A stretch of 64,000 bases of DNA from Njordibacter sp028825405 (GTDB taxonomy: Bacteria > Pseudomonadota > Gammaproteobacteria > Pseudomonadales > Balneatricaceae), in NCBI RefSeq assembly GCF_047730065.1, contig NZ_CP159829.1, positions 310,001 to 374,000 of the forward strand, given 5' to 3'. A program made the position numbers and the translations under genes. The notes under the pieces are model-generated. The model was not told where the DNA came from and did not search any database. It saw nothing but the letters and a program-made list of their open reading frames with translations. Position 1 is the first letter of the stretch. Each line of letters begins with the position of its first letter. Below are positions 18,745 to 27,394 of this stretch, piece after piece.

Positions 18745-19046
18745 AGTCTGGGCGCCGGATGGGTGTTAACAATTACACTCAGATATTGGATCATGTGTTA
18801 AATTGTTGGATAAAAATGGGTAATGACTATAGCACAAATAAGGGTTATTTGGAGGCCAAGCTAGCCGTCAAAAAAGTAATGGTTGAGTTGTTTAAGTAGG
18901 TGGCTCAGATGTTTCGCTAGAGTGGTTTCATATTTAAATAAGAAGTGAATATAATACAACCACATCAAAAGGGGTTTTACTTAATATTCAATTCAAAGCC
19001 ACACCAATTGGGCGCCCAAAAATTAAGCCCAAATTATGGAATATAC

Positions 19047-19634
19047 ATGCAAGACCTTCAGAAAAAACGTTGCGGATGGCCAGCAAAAGATGATCAGTAT
19101 TTAGCTTATCATGACCAAGAATGGGGTCGAGTGGTGCATGATGACACGCAGCTATTTGAACAGTTAGTATTAGAAGGTGCTCAAGCTGGATTGTCTTGGC
19201 TCACTATCCTTAAGCGTAGGCATCATTATAAACGTGTCTTCTGCCATTATGATGTTGCTAAGTTAGCCGCGTTTACAGAAATTGATGTGGCGAGTGCTCT
19301 TCAAGATACAGGCATTATACGCAACAGATTAAAGGTTCAAAGTGTGGTCAATAACGCCTCAAAGTTTGTTACTGTGCAACAGGAATTTGGTAGTTTTGAT
19401 TCCTACATTTGGAACTTTGTTGGCGGAGTGACTCTGGTCAACCAGTTTGAAAAAGAGACTGACGTCCCGACCCAAACAGAAACTTCAGCAAAGATTTCCA
19501 AAGACTTAAAGCAACGTGGGTTTAAGTTTGTTGGTCCAATTATTATGTATGCCTACATGCAGTCTATTGGTATGGTGAATGATCATTTAAAAAGTTGTTT
19601 TTGTTATTCAGAATGTTGTCAGGAGTGCATATGA
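19047..19634 (+). CDS. tag: DNA-3-methyladenine glycosylase I
   Basis: Base-excision enzyme removing 3-methyladenine from alkylated DNA. 195 residues, matching E. coli Tag (187). The zinc snap ligands are visible: C9 in KKRCGW, H22 in LAYHDQEWG, and the C-terminal His/Cys cluster NDHLKSCFCY. LEGAQAGLSWLTIL and KRGFKFVGPIIMYAYMQ are family hallmarks. A GTG at 18945 is in frame, but the ATG at 19047 fits the family N-terminus. The tail adds CCQECI beyond the usual end. Its stop overlaps the next start (ATGA). Confidence 0.95.
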   Translation: MQDLQKKRCGWPAKDDQYLAYHDQEWGRVVHDDTQLFEQLVLEGAQAGLSWLTILKRRHHYKRVFCHYDVAKLAAFTEIDVASALQDTGIIRNRLKVQSVVNNASKFVTVQQEFGSFDSYIWNFVGGVTLVNQFEKETDVPTQTETSAKISKDLKQRGFKFVGPIIMYAYMQSIGMVNDHLKSCFCYSECCQECI

Positions 19635-20524
19635 AGCGTTTAATTATTTGGATTTTATTGGTTATCTTTTTAGTTGTTATGGGGGGGATTTTGTTAGTGA
19701 CTTATCAACAAGCAGATGATCTAGTGCATAATCCTATAGAAAATCGTGCTCCTGTAAAACACCAACTGAAGGATTTTGATCTTCAGGTTCAAGAAGTTGT
19801 AGTGAGGAATCCAGATGGACAAAAGCTTCATGGCTATTTTTCAGCTGGCAGTAACGGCGCATATGTAATGTTGCAACATGGATTTAAAACCAATCGGAGT
19901 TATATGTTTGAAGAAGCTAAAATATTACAGGATTCGGGTTATGGAATCTTGCTGACAGGTATTAGAGCCCATGATTTAAATGATGGTGATGAACTCACAA
20001 TGGGTGTAAGAGAGGTGGAAGATCTTGATACTTGGTATAACTATTTAATAGAAGCACAGTCTGTTGGAAAAGGTAAAGTGGGAATATTTGGTGAATCAAT
20101 GGGAGGATCTATAGCAATTGAATATGCCGCGCTTAATCAGGATATTGCAGCCGTTGTTGCTGAGAGTTCATTTTCTTCGTTGCAAGACACAATTAACGTT
20201 TCAGTGGAATACTACACGGGGCTGCCAGCTTTCCCTTTTGCCCCAATAATTGCACTTTGGGCAGAAATTATAACTGGAATAGATATAAAACAGATCAATG
20301 CAACTAAGGCAGCAGCTAAACTTTGTAATACCCCATTATTTATTATGCAAGGTGGGCAGGACACAGTGGTATCAGTAGAAAGTGGCCAGTGGCTTTACGA
20401 TGCCGCTTGCGGGGATAAAGAGCTTTGGTTTGACGAAGCTCTTGGGCATGTTGATTTTGTTACAAAGAAACCAGACGAATTTAAGCGTCGGGTGGTTGGA
20501 TTCTTTAATCAATCTTTACTGTAG
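19631..20524 (+). CDS. Alpha/beta hydrolase with N-terminal membrane anchor
   Basis: Serine hydrolase of unknown substrate, 297 residues. An N-terminal hydrophobic segment (about 4-24) probably anchors it in the inner membrane with the catalytic domain in the periplasm. The triad is visible: S156 in GIFGESMGGS, D244 in GGQDTVV and H273 in LGHVDF. The ATG lies in an ATGA overlap with the tag stop and has AGGAG upstream, so translation is coupled to tag. The region is somewhat AT-rich. It resembles bacterial BAAT/dienelactone-hydrolase-like proteins. Confidence 0.85.
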   Translation: MKRLIIWILLVIFLVVMGGILLVTYQQADDLVHNPIENRAPVKHQLKDFDLQVQEVVVRNPDGQKLHGYFSAGSNGAYVMLQHGFKTNRSYMFEEAKILQDSGYGILLTGIRAHDLNDGDELTMGVREVEDLDTWYNYLIEAQSVGKGKVGIFGESMGGSIAIEYAALNQDIAAVVAESSFSSLQDTINVSVEYYTGLPAFPFAPIIALWAEIITGIDIKQINATKAAAKLCNTPLFIMQGGQDTVVSVESGQWLYDAACGDKELWFDEALGHVDFVTKKPDEFKRRVVGFFNQSLL

Positions 20525-20542
20525 GTTATTGTAAGGAGGCCC

Positions 20543-21136
20543 TTAAAATTTCGAGCCAATGCTTACGTTAAAGCTAGAGGATGTCGCCTTAGTGCTAGTT
20601 TTAGCCAACGTAGTCACCTTAGATGTATAGCCAATGTTTAGTATCAAAGCATCCATGAAGCCTATATTTAAATCAAATCCAGTTTCTAAATCATCAAATA
20701 GATTAGAGGTGCTAGTGCCTAGTTTGAGTGCCAAGCTTGAGGACTCGCCTACACTGATGTGGTGCATTGCACCCAGCATCATTAAAGTTTCGCTATTAGT
20801 CCCTGCTTTTACTCTGTTGCCACTAAAATAGGTGGATGTATTTTCCCCCAACCGATAACGCACGCCAAGGTCCATGAAACTAATAGAGTTGTCAGCGCTG
20901 CTGGGCGAGGCACTGCTGGAACTCAGCATAAAGGCTAATTTTTCACTTATAGCGACGTCTACGCTAATTTTCGCTTTTGATCCACTGAGAGGATAAAGGG
21001 TACTATTGACGTAGACGTTTCCACTGTTTTTAGTCACACCAGCAGCGGCTTGACTGCCTGCTGCCATACTTGTGACAGGTATAGATAACAAAACTGCCAT
21101 GGCAACTACTGTTGCCGCTTGACCTAATTTTTTCAT
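20543..21136 (-). CDS. Small outer-membrane beta-barrel-like protein
   Basis: Unrecognised family. The 197-residue product has a clear signal peptide (MKKLGQAAT... with cleavage near SMAAG) and a mature part rich in Ser, Thr, Gly and alternating hydrophobic residues, ending in Phe, as expected for a beta-barrel inserted by BamA. Strand-like segments include ISFMDLGVRYRLG, LMMLGAMHHISVG and FDLNIGFMDALILNIGY. A GTG at 21142 is also in frame; I chose the ATG at 21136. A porin-like or adhesin-like role is only a guess. It is convergent with the hydrolase, 18 bases away. Confidence 0.68.
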   Translation of the reverse strand: MKKLGQAATVVAMAVLLSIPVTSMAAGSQAAAGVTKNSGNVYVNSTLYPLSGSKAKISVDVAISEKLAFMLSSSSASPSSADNSISFMDLGVRYRLGENTSTYFSGNRVKAGTNSETLMMLGAMHHISVGESSSLALKLGTSTSNLFDDLETGFDLNIGFMDALILNIGYTSKVTTLAKTSTKATSSSFNVSIGSKF

Positions 21137-21309
21137 CTTCACTTTTCCTTAATTATTCCATTAATCTTTAAAACCAGCGTTATTATGACGCCACAATGCT
21201 TTTCGTGCAATTCAGTAGGCTGTATTATTTTGATTCATGTTCAGGTCAAAAGATTCACCCAGCAAGCCGTTAAAGGCTTGTATTATAGCCACATAATCAA
21301 AATTAATTC

Positions 21310-21681
21310 ATGGAAGCCAGCCTTGTGAACTTATCCAATGCTCTAATAACACGCCGCGTATCCTGGGCCTCAGTTTACCAAGCTGCATCGGTGGCAGGAT
21401 TATGTTGCCCTGTATGTGGTGCCGCCCAAGAAGATGAGCTCCAAGTTTTGCGGCCGTGTATACACCTCGCCTGTTGTTACGACCAAGAGGCTCAGCAGTT
21501 TACCTTTAAAAGTGACGACTTTAAGCAACGATTAGCGACAACGAAAATTTCCTTTACGGATGAGTTAGACGCTCAGGTGTTGGCTCAACTAGGCTATGGA
21601 GATGAGCTCTTAGCCCTCGAACTCACCCGTGCAGGTTGCTGGAGTCGCGAATTATTTACGTTTAACTTTAATGTGAGCTAA
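21310..21681 (+). CDS. Hypothetical Cys-rich protein
   Basis: Not recognised. 123 residues with a CCPVCG knuckle at about residues 32-37 and a second cluster RPCIHLACCYD at about 49-59. Together these could form a zinc site, although the second half is not a standard CxxC. The C-terminal half is acidic and Leu-rich, with a predicted helix around ELDAQVLAQLGYG. There is no signal peptide or membrane segment. The ATG start lacks a convincing ribosome site. It precedes the hydrolase gene by 76 bases, on the same strand. Confidence 0.6.
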   Translation: MEASLVNLSNALITRRVSWASVYQAASVAGLCCPVCGAAQEDELQVLRPCIHLACCYDQEAQQFTFKSDDFKQRLATTKISFTDELDAQVLAQLGYGDELLALELTRAGCWSRELFTFNFNVS

Positions 21682-21757
21682 TGAACGCTTATTTGCACCT
21701 CAGTGAGACATGCTTTCTAATGGGGGATTATGATTAATTCGTTATTAGGTTTCTTAC

Positions 21758-22705
21758 ATGTCAAACACCAAATGTCACATCATACAACTTGATTCCTTGG
21801 AGGATGGGGTCACGCTGCATGTGCACCTGTGGCCCACTAAAAATGCCATAGGCTGGGTGCATATTATGCATGGCATGAGTGAGCATGGGGGGCGTTATGA
21901 TGGTTTAGCTAAAGTCCTCAATAGTGAGGGTTTCAATGTCAGTGCTGGCGATCACCGAGGCCATGGGCTTACTGGCAAGGCTGCTAATACCTTAGGCCAC
22001 CTAGCCAACCAAAATGGTTGGAATAAAGTGGTGGTGGATCAGGCAGAGATCATTACTCATTTGCAACAGCAATGGAACCAACCGTTAACCATCTTAGGAC
22101 ACAGCATGGGGTCTTTTTTGGCCACTAGAGTGGCCCAAAGATATGCCAAAAAATTAGCTAATCAACTGCAGGGTTTAGTGCTTTCAGGGTCTAACTATAG
22201 TCCACCTTGGTTATTTAGAATAGGCTCTGTAATCGCCTCATTTGAAAGGTGGCATCGAGGTCCATTTGATCAAAGCTGGCTATTAGACCAGTTATCTTTT
22301 GGCAGTTTTAATAACAACTTTAAGCCCCTTCGCACACCGAAAGATTGGATCAGTTCAGACTCAGCAGCAGTGGATGCTTACATCGCAGACCCCCTAGCGG
22401 GTCATGGTATTAGTAATCAGTTTTGGTATGACTTTCTGCTCGGTCTGGCTGAATTATCTGAGCCAGAGTCTATGTCTCAAATTAATAATAATTTACCTAT
22501 ATACCTTTTTTCAGGTGATAAAGACCCTGTTGGAAAACAAGGTAGAGGAGTGATTGCTTTGCAAAAAGCCCTACAACGGGCGGGCTCTAAACAGGTCGAC
22601 TGCTGCTTATATCCGAATGGTCGACATGAGATGCTTAATGAGTTGAATAAGCAGCAGGTTATTCAAGATTTGTTAGTTTGGCTGCAAAAAATTGTGAAAA
22701 GGTAA
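21758..22705 (+). CDS. Alpha/beta hydrolase, monoacylglycerol lipase-like (serine aminopeptidase S33 domain)
   Basis: Cytoplasmic serine hydrolase resembling PldB/monoglyceride lipase, 315 residues, with no signal peptide. Motifs are the oxyanion HGMSEHGGRY, GDHRGHG, nucleophile S116 in ILGHSMGSF, D256 in FSGDKDPVG and H290 in NGRHEML. The cap region (about 145-225) carries the HRGPFDQSWLLD segment common in this subfamily. The likely substrate is a monoacylglycerol or lysophospholipid, inferred from the family only. Confidence 0.85.
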   Translation: MSNTKCHIIQLDSLEDGVTLHVHLWPTKNAIGWVHIMHGMSEHGGRYDGLAKVLNSEGFNVSAGDHRGHGLTGKAANTLGHLANQNGWNKVVVDQAEIITHLQQQWNQPLTILGHSMGSFLATRVAQRYAKKLANQLQGLVLSGSNYSPPWLFRIGSVIASFERWHRGPFDQSWLLDQLSFGSFNNNFKPLRTPKDWISSDSAAVDAYIADPLAGHGISNQFWYDFLLGLAELSEPESMSQINNNLPIYLFSGDKDPVGKQGRGVIALQKALQRAGSKQVDCCLYPNGRHEMLNELNKQQVIQDLLVWLQKIVKR

Positions 22706-23008
22706 AGTTTATTCAATAGAGTCAAAGTCACTCAATCAGAATTCTTGATGAATTCGATGACTATTATGACCCCGGTATGTAAGTTGGAATTTGTTGTGGT
22801 TATTGAGTCTATTTTAGTCATTTTGTTTTGACTATTTTTGTATCAACCATAAACTGACCTTTAGCTTGCTCTGAAATTCACTAAATTAGGTATTTACGCT
22901 ATAATTCTCGACTTGTATTAAGCCTGCTAGCATCGCCAAATTGCCCTAGACGAATGCTACGTATGGCATTACCTTAACATTTGATACTGCAAAAGGCAGA
23001 GGAAAAAA
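22706..23008. other. Intergenic region before the LysE gene, with a promoter
   Basis: No credible coding frame. The downstream half contains the promoter-like pair TTCACT (22877-22882) and TATAAT (22900-22905). The rest is AT-rich without clear repeats. Confidence 0.5.
22877..22905 (+). promoter_or_regulatory. Candidate sigma-70 promoter for the LysE-family gene
   Basis: TTCACT and a perfect TATAAT are separated by 17 bases. The start codon lies about 100 bases further on, leaving room for a regulatory leader. Confidence 0.55.
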
Positions 23009-23617
23009 ATGACACTTACGATATGGTTTTCCCTGGTTGCAATTTGCTGCTTAGGGGCAATGTCTCCCGGACCCAGCTTAGCCGTTGTGTTGAGGCATAC
23101 TATTAGTAACGGCCGTGCCCATGGCATAGCGACAGCAGTGAGTCATGCAGCAGGAGTTGCCTTATGGGCGTTGCTTACCGTTTGGGGACTAGCCCTGTTA
23201 GTGGTTGAATGGCCCTTGGTGTATCAGTTATTGACCTATGCGGGAGCCGCCTATTTGATGTGGATGGGCATTAAGGCTTTGCGCTCAAATGGTGCGGGTC
23301 CGATGCATATAGAACCTTTGATTGCACCCCTTGGCGAAGCAGCTAGAGACGGATTAATGGTGTCTTTATTAAACCCAAAATTAGCCTTTTTCTTTATAGC
23401 GTTGTTCTCTCAGTTTGTTTCTGCCGAATTAGTTTTAGCGGACAAATTAGTGATGACAGGTACCGCTGCGATCATTGATGCTGGTTGGTATATTATTGTG
23501 GCACTGGCCTTGTCGCACTCCACAGTACTTGAAAAGTTGCAGTCTAAATCGGCTATCATCGACAAGATCAGTGGAGTCATATTGCTAGGTTTGGCCCTGC
23601 GGGTAGTGACTTTATAG
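23009..23617 (+). CDS. LysE/RhtB-family amino-acid exporter
   Basis: Inner-membrane exporter of amino acids or similar metabolites, 202 residues with about six membrane helices. The family signature near the N-terminus is GAMSPGPSLAVVLRHTISNGR, followed by AYLMWMGIKALRS and DGLMVSLLNPKLAFFFIALF. GAGGAAAAAA precedes the ATG. The substrate is unknown; RhtB relatives export threonine, homoserine or lysine. It overlaps the 3' end of the convergent dioxygenase gene by six bases. Confidence 0.92.
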   Translation: MTLTIWFSLVAICCLGAMSPGPSLAVVLRHTISNGRAHGIATAVSHAAGVALWALLTVWGLALLVVEWPLVYQLLTYAGAAYLMWMGIKALRSNGAGPMHIEPLIAPLGEAARDGLMVSLLNPKLAFFFIALFSQFVSAELVLADKLVMTGTAAIIDAGWYIIVALALSHSTVLEKLQSKSAIIDKISGVILLGLALRVVTL

Positions 23618-24433
23618 GGCTGTCATGGGCTGTAGCCAATTATTGGTGGGATAATTACAAACGGCATCTACCAAATGCAGGGTAAAAGCTTGGCGTGACT
23701 TTTCTGAGGTGTTGGCTGCACTATAATGGGGCAGTTGCCCGTGTAAAATAATGAGGGTGCCTGCGGGAACTTCTAGTAATTCCAACGGTGTTAAAGGCCA
23801 CGGTTCATCGTCTAATATTTCAAATTCTGTGCCTCCATTTTCTGATAACTTAAAACGTTGTTTTAGCGTAATTTTGTGACCACCCGTAAGGGCCTGCAAA
23901 CAACCATTGCTGGCTGTCGCATCTTCTAAGGCGAGCCAAAATCCAATACAACTTTTAGGCTCAGTATAGAGAAAGGTTGAATCCTGGTGCAGGCCTACTT
24001 CACCACCAATACTAGGTTGCTTAAAAATGTGCATAGATTGCACTGCCTCAGGCTTTTCTATACCAAGATCACGACCCAAAGAAGTAAAATCCAGCTCGTT
24101 TACAATGCCTTTATATACCGGGTCTAGTCGGTGTTGGGCATGGCCTATTTTATTAATAGATTTTTGTTTAGGCACGGTAAAATGGCCTTCACTGTCTATG
24201 GCCTTCTCTTCAAAGAAAAAGCTAACGTTACTGCCAGATGCTAAAAAGTAATCATCACTCGTTCGTTCTTGTTCATCCGTTTTAAAAATGGAGCGGACTG
24301 GGGGTGGTTCAAACGCTTCAATAAGTTCTTCGGCTCGTTGCATTAGGCCCTGACGCTGGATTGGCGATATAAAATCAGGAATAACAAGGTAACCTTGTTG
24401 GTCGAATTCTTGAAGTTGTTGAAGGCTAAGCAT
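23612..24433 (-). CDS. Phytanoyl-CoA dioxygenase family protein, PHYHD1-like
   Basis: Fe(II)/2-oxoglutarate dioxygenase of 273 residues. The iron ligands are H149 and D151 in GGEVGLHQDSTFLYTEP and H236 in GQLPHYS; R248 in SRQAFTLHL is the probable 2-oxoglutarate ligand. Blocks KSINKIGHA, EDATASNGCL and NWLQP are nearly identical to animal PHYHD1 as I recall it, making this a bacterial PHYHD1-like protein. The substrate is unknown. An upstream in-frame start at 24469 is possible; the ATG at 24433 fits homologues. No operon partner. Confidence 0.88.
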   Translation of the reverse strand: MLSLQQLQEFDQQGYLVIPDFISPIQRQGLMQRAEELIEAFEPPPVRSIFKTDEQERTSDDYFLASGSNVSFFFEEKAIDSEGHFTVPKQKSINKIGHAQHRLDPVYKGIVNELDFTSLGRDLGIEKPEAVQSMHIFKQPSIGGEVGLHQDSTFLYTEPKSCIGFWLALEDATASNGCLQALTGGHKITLKQRFKLSENGGTEFEILDDEPWPLTPLELLEVPAGTLIILHGQLPHYSAANTSEKSRQAFTLHLVDAVCNYPTNNWLQPMTAL

Positions 24434-24752
24434 AATTAAGATCCACAGACTAAACTCTGACTTTTGCATAAAACGCCGTAATATACAAAACCTTTATTGA
24501 CTCTTTCTCTATTGAGGTGATTAAGACCATAGCCATCCATAGTCTTTGTAAAACTAAATATCACCTGCTCGTCATTCGGGACGATTGAAGAGCATTTAAT
24601 TGTGGATTTTACTCCAGAAATTGCAGAGCATTAGGTGCCATTCGTTCAAGATCCAAAGTTTATCTGCCTCTGTGCTTGAACAACTAGCAGGGCCATCGCA
24701 TGAGTGTTTGGTACGGCCATGGGCAAAGCATTATCAGCCAGTCACCTATAGG
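24434..24752. other. Intergenic region between the dioxygenase and the dapE-linked gene
   Basis: I see no convincing gene. A short forward frame (24600-24797) would overlap the reverse-strand gene ending at 24753 and has atypical composition. One other frame reads TIEEHLIVDFTPEIAEH before a stop, which may be chance or a decayed gene piece. No repeats or terminators stand out. Confidence 0.4.
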
Positions 24753-25133
24753 CTAAAACCAGTCAATAGTGTTTTCACCGTCGGTGTCAATATTTAACCA
24801 TTGATCTGGGGCATCACCCTCCTGCCAACCAGAAATAACACAACGCACAGTCGACCGAAAGTGCTGGAAGGCTTGTTGGGCACAGTCTTTGTCATCGGCC
24901 CAGGGAGTGATTTTGGTGTTAAACCAAATACTACTAAAGTTAGCATTAACCTTGTTGAGCACCAGAATTTCGAATGCTTGGGGTTGGTCTCTAAAAGTCG
25001 CCCAGTAAGATTGACGCTTAGGAGTAAAATCCTTAATTTCAAGGCTAGACGTACAGGTTTGTAACCAAGTTTTGATCGCCTCTGGACCAACTGACTTAAT
25101 GTAAATTTCAATATCGGATGGCATATTACTCAT
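24753..25133 (-). CDS. Conserved-looking hypothetical protein coupled to dapE
   Basis: Unrecognised 126-residue soluble protein with no signal peptide. Trp is unusually frequent (6), and segments such as YIKSVGPEAIKTWLQTC and QQAFQHFRSTVRCVISGWQ suggest a compact alpha/beta fold. Its ATG overlaps the dapE stop (ATGA), so it is translationally coupled and probably in the dapD-dapE operon. The function is not evident; the coupling suggests a role near lysine/peptidoglycan precursor synthesis, but that is inference. Confidence 0.72.
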   Translation of the reverse strand: MSNMPSDIEIYIKSVGPEAIKTWLQTCTSSLEIKDFTPKRQSYWATFRDQPQAFEILVLNKVNANFSSIWFNTKITPWADDKDCAQQAFQHFRSTVRCVISGWQEGDAPDQWLNIDTDGENTIDWF

Positions 25134-26272
25134 GAACCTTTCACCATGAGGCGCGTCAGAATCTCAAAGTAGACTTGCGTAAGCTGTTCTAAATCTGCCA
25201 CCTTGACACATTCATTGAGTTTATGGATCGTGTCGTTGCAAGGCCCAAGTTCAACCACCTGGGCTCCTGTTGGGGCAATAAACCGGCCATCAGAGGTGCC
25301 ACCTGCAGTGGACAATTGGGTTTCAGTGCCGGTGATGGCTTTAATAGCATGGCGGCAAGCGTCCACCAAAGCACCCGATTTCGTTAGGAAGGGCAGGCCG
25401 TTATAAGTCCATAAAATATCGTAAGTCACACCATGTTGATGCAAAATAGCTTCAAGTTTAGTCGTCAGGTCAGTTGCAGTAAGTTCTGTGGAATAACGAA
25501 AATTGCACATGACTTCTACATGGCCAGGCACCACATTAGACGCACCCGTACCTCCATTAATATTAGCAATCTGAAAGCTGGTGGGCGGAAAAAATGCATT
25601 ACCATCATCCCACTTGGTTGCTGCGAGCTCAGCCAATGCGGGTGCAATTTTATGGATAGGATTGTCCACTAAGTGAGGGTAGGCCACGTGGCCTTGTATG
25701 CCTTTGGCAGTAATAGACGCTGTCAAAGAACCCCGCCGGCCATTCTTAATAACGTCACCCAAAGAAGCGGTGGACGAAGGCTCGCCGACAATACACCAGT
25801 CTATTTTTTCATCGCGCGCTTCTAAAGTGTCGATCACTCGGGTGGTACCATCAACAAAGGGGCCTTCTTCATCACTGGTTATTAGCAAGGCCAAACTGCC
25901 TTGGTGATCTGGATGAGCGGCAATAAATTGCTCCAGAGCAATCACCCAGGAGGCTAAACTACCTTTCATATCAGCCGCCCCTCGGCCGTATAAAAAGCCA
26001 TCCTTCAGCGTCGGCTGAAATGGAGGGGTATGCCATTGGTCTAATGGGCCACTGGGCACTACGTCCGTATGCCCAGCAAAGGCCAAGACTGGCTTTTCTG
26101 TGCCACGGCGGGCCCAAAAATTATCTACTGCGCCAAAGCGCATGCGCTCAATATTAAAACCTATAGCTTCAAGGCGAGCAATCATCAATTCTTGGCAACC
26201 CTTATCCTCGGGTGTTACTGAGGCACGGCCCATCAGATCTTGGGTCAAAGCGATGGTAGGGGACTGAGACAT
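25130..26272 (-). CDS. dapE: Succinyl-diaminopimelate desuccinylase
   Basis: Zinc hydrolase of the M20 family that removes succinate from N-succinyl-LL-2,6-diaminopimelate in lysine and peptidoglycan synthesis. 380 residues (375 in E. coli). Metal ligands are visible in FAGHTDVVP, GRGAADMKGS, TSDEEGP, VGEPSS and NDTIHKLNE; GGTSDGRF is also conserved. An in-frame start at 26356 would overlap dapD; the ATG at 26272 gives the normal length and lies 13 bases after the dapD stop. Confidence 0.97.
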   Translation of the reverse strand: MSQSPTIALTQDLMGRASVTPEDKGCQELMIARLEAIGFNIERMRFGAVDNFWARRGTEKPVLAFAGHTDVVPSGPLDQWHTPPFQPTLKDGFLYGRGAADMKGSLASWVIALEQFIAAHPDHQGSLALLITSDEEGPFVDGTTRVIDTLEARDEKIDWCIVGEPSSTASLGDVIKNGRRGSLTASITAKGIQGHVAYPHLVDNPIHKIAPALAELAATKWDDGNAFFPPTSFQIANINGGTGASNVVPGHVEVMCNFRYSTELTATDLTTKLEAILHQHGVTYDILWTYNGLPFLTKSGALVDACRHAIKAITGTETQLSTAGGTSDGRFIAPTGAQVVELGPCNDTIHKLNECVKVADLEQLTQVYFEILTRLMVKGS

Positions 26273-26285
26273 AATTTGAGTCACT

Positions 26286-27323
26286 TTAGTTGTTACTGTG
26301 TAGATCAGAATTGAGTTCCACTGCCGTACCATTAGGCTTGACTTCAATGCGACCATTGAGAGAATTGCGGCGGAATAAAAGGTCAGGTTTGCCAGCTAGC
26401 GTTGACGCTTTAACAGTGGCTACTAACTCATTACGTGCATCTAATAAGGCTACTTTTGAACCACCAGTAATGTAAAGGCCTGCTTCGATAATGCAGCGAT
26501 CACCAATGGGAATACCCATACCCGCATTAGCGCCGATAAGACTATCTTGACCGACCGAATTAACGATTTTGCCTCCTCCAGATAGAGTTCCCATAGTAGA
26601 GCAGCCACCGCCTAAGTCACTGTTATGACCTACGGTTACACCTGCTGAAATACGTCCCTCAATCATACCGTGGCCCAGGGTGCCTGCATTAAAGTTAATA
26701 AAGCCTTCATGCATTACTGTGGTACCTTCAGCCACGTGTGCTCCTAAACGCACCCGAGAGGCGTCACCAATGCGAATCCCTTTGGGCACGGCGTAGTCAG
26801 TCATGCGGGGAAATTTATCAACGGCGTTAACGTGCAGTAATTCACCCCGTAAACGTGCGTCCATCTGGCGTTGAGTTAAATCTTCAATAGCAATAGCACC
26901 TTCATTAGTCCAAGCTACATTAGGCAAGAGCCCAAAAATACCACTTAGATCCATAGAATTAGGCTGCTTAAGGCCTGCAGAGAGCAGTTGAAGTTTAAGA
27001 TAGACCTCAGGGGTGGTTTGTGGGCCAGAGTCTGTTTCTAACAATGAAACGACCATCGGTTGGCCCGCATTAGCTGCCTGGGTTAACCACTTAGCTTGAT
27101 CTAATTCTCCAGCATCAGTGCATGCCTTTGCCAGCGCGCTAGCCTGTTTTGCATCGATTGATAAGGCGTGGTTCCCCGTCACTATTTGACTACCCAGAAC
27201 ATCAGTGAGCACGGTCACTAATTCAACACTAGGATTTAAAATAGGCTGTGGATAGAAAACCTCTAGCCATTCTCCCTGACTAGATTGGCTACCAATGCCA
27301 AAGGCAAAACTGAAATGGCTCAT
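26286..27323 (-). CDS. dapD: 2,3,4,5-tetrahydropyridine-2,6-dicarboxylate N-succinyltransferase (long, Pseudomonas-type)
   Basis: Succinyl-CoA-dependent enzyme of the succinylase lysine pathway, upstream of DapE. At 345 residues it belongs to the longer class seen in Pseudomonas and actinobacteria, not the 274-residue E. coli class. The C-terminal half is a left-handed beta helix with hexapeptide repeats (GAHVAEGTTVMHEGFINFNA, GHGMIEGRISAGVTVG, GANAGMGIPIGDRC). The ATG at 27323 has GGAG six bases upstream; a TTG at 27335 is rejected. Confidence 0.96.
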   Translation of the reverse strand: MSHFSFAFGIGSQSSQGEWLEVFYPQPILNPSVELVTVLTDVLGSQIVTGNHALSIDAKQASALAKACTDAGELDQAKWLTQAANAGQPMVVSLLETDSGPQTTPEVYLKLQLLSAGLKQPNSMDLSGIFGLLPNVAWTNEGAIAIEDLTQRQMDARLRGELLHVNAVDKFPRMTDYAVPKGIRIGDASRVRLGAHVAEGTTVMHEGFINFNAGTLGHGMIEGRISAGVTVGHNSDLGGGCSTMGTLSGGGKIVNSVGQDSLIGANAGMGIPIGDRCIIEAGLYITGGSKVALLDARNELVATVKASTLAGKPDLLFRRNSLNGRIEVKPNGTAVELNSDLHSNN

Positions 27324-27394
27324 AGGAATCTCCAATAAATGTTGTGTACAAACTAAATCGTTCGATATTATAGAATAAAAGTTGCCGTTAAAAA

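Noticed and set aside
18945..19046. N-terminal extension of Tag from a GTG codon
   Set aside because: The added 34 residues are not found in the family, and the ATG at 19047 places the first zinc ligand at the expected position.
24600..24797. 65-codon forward open frame between the dioxygenase and the dapE-linked gene
   Set aside because: It overlaps the 3' end of a better-supported reverse-strand gene, has no ribosome site and its sequence looks like chance translation.
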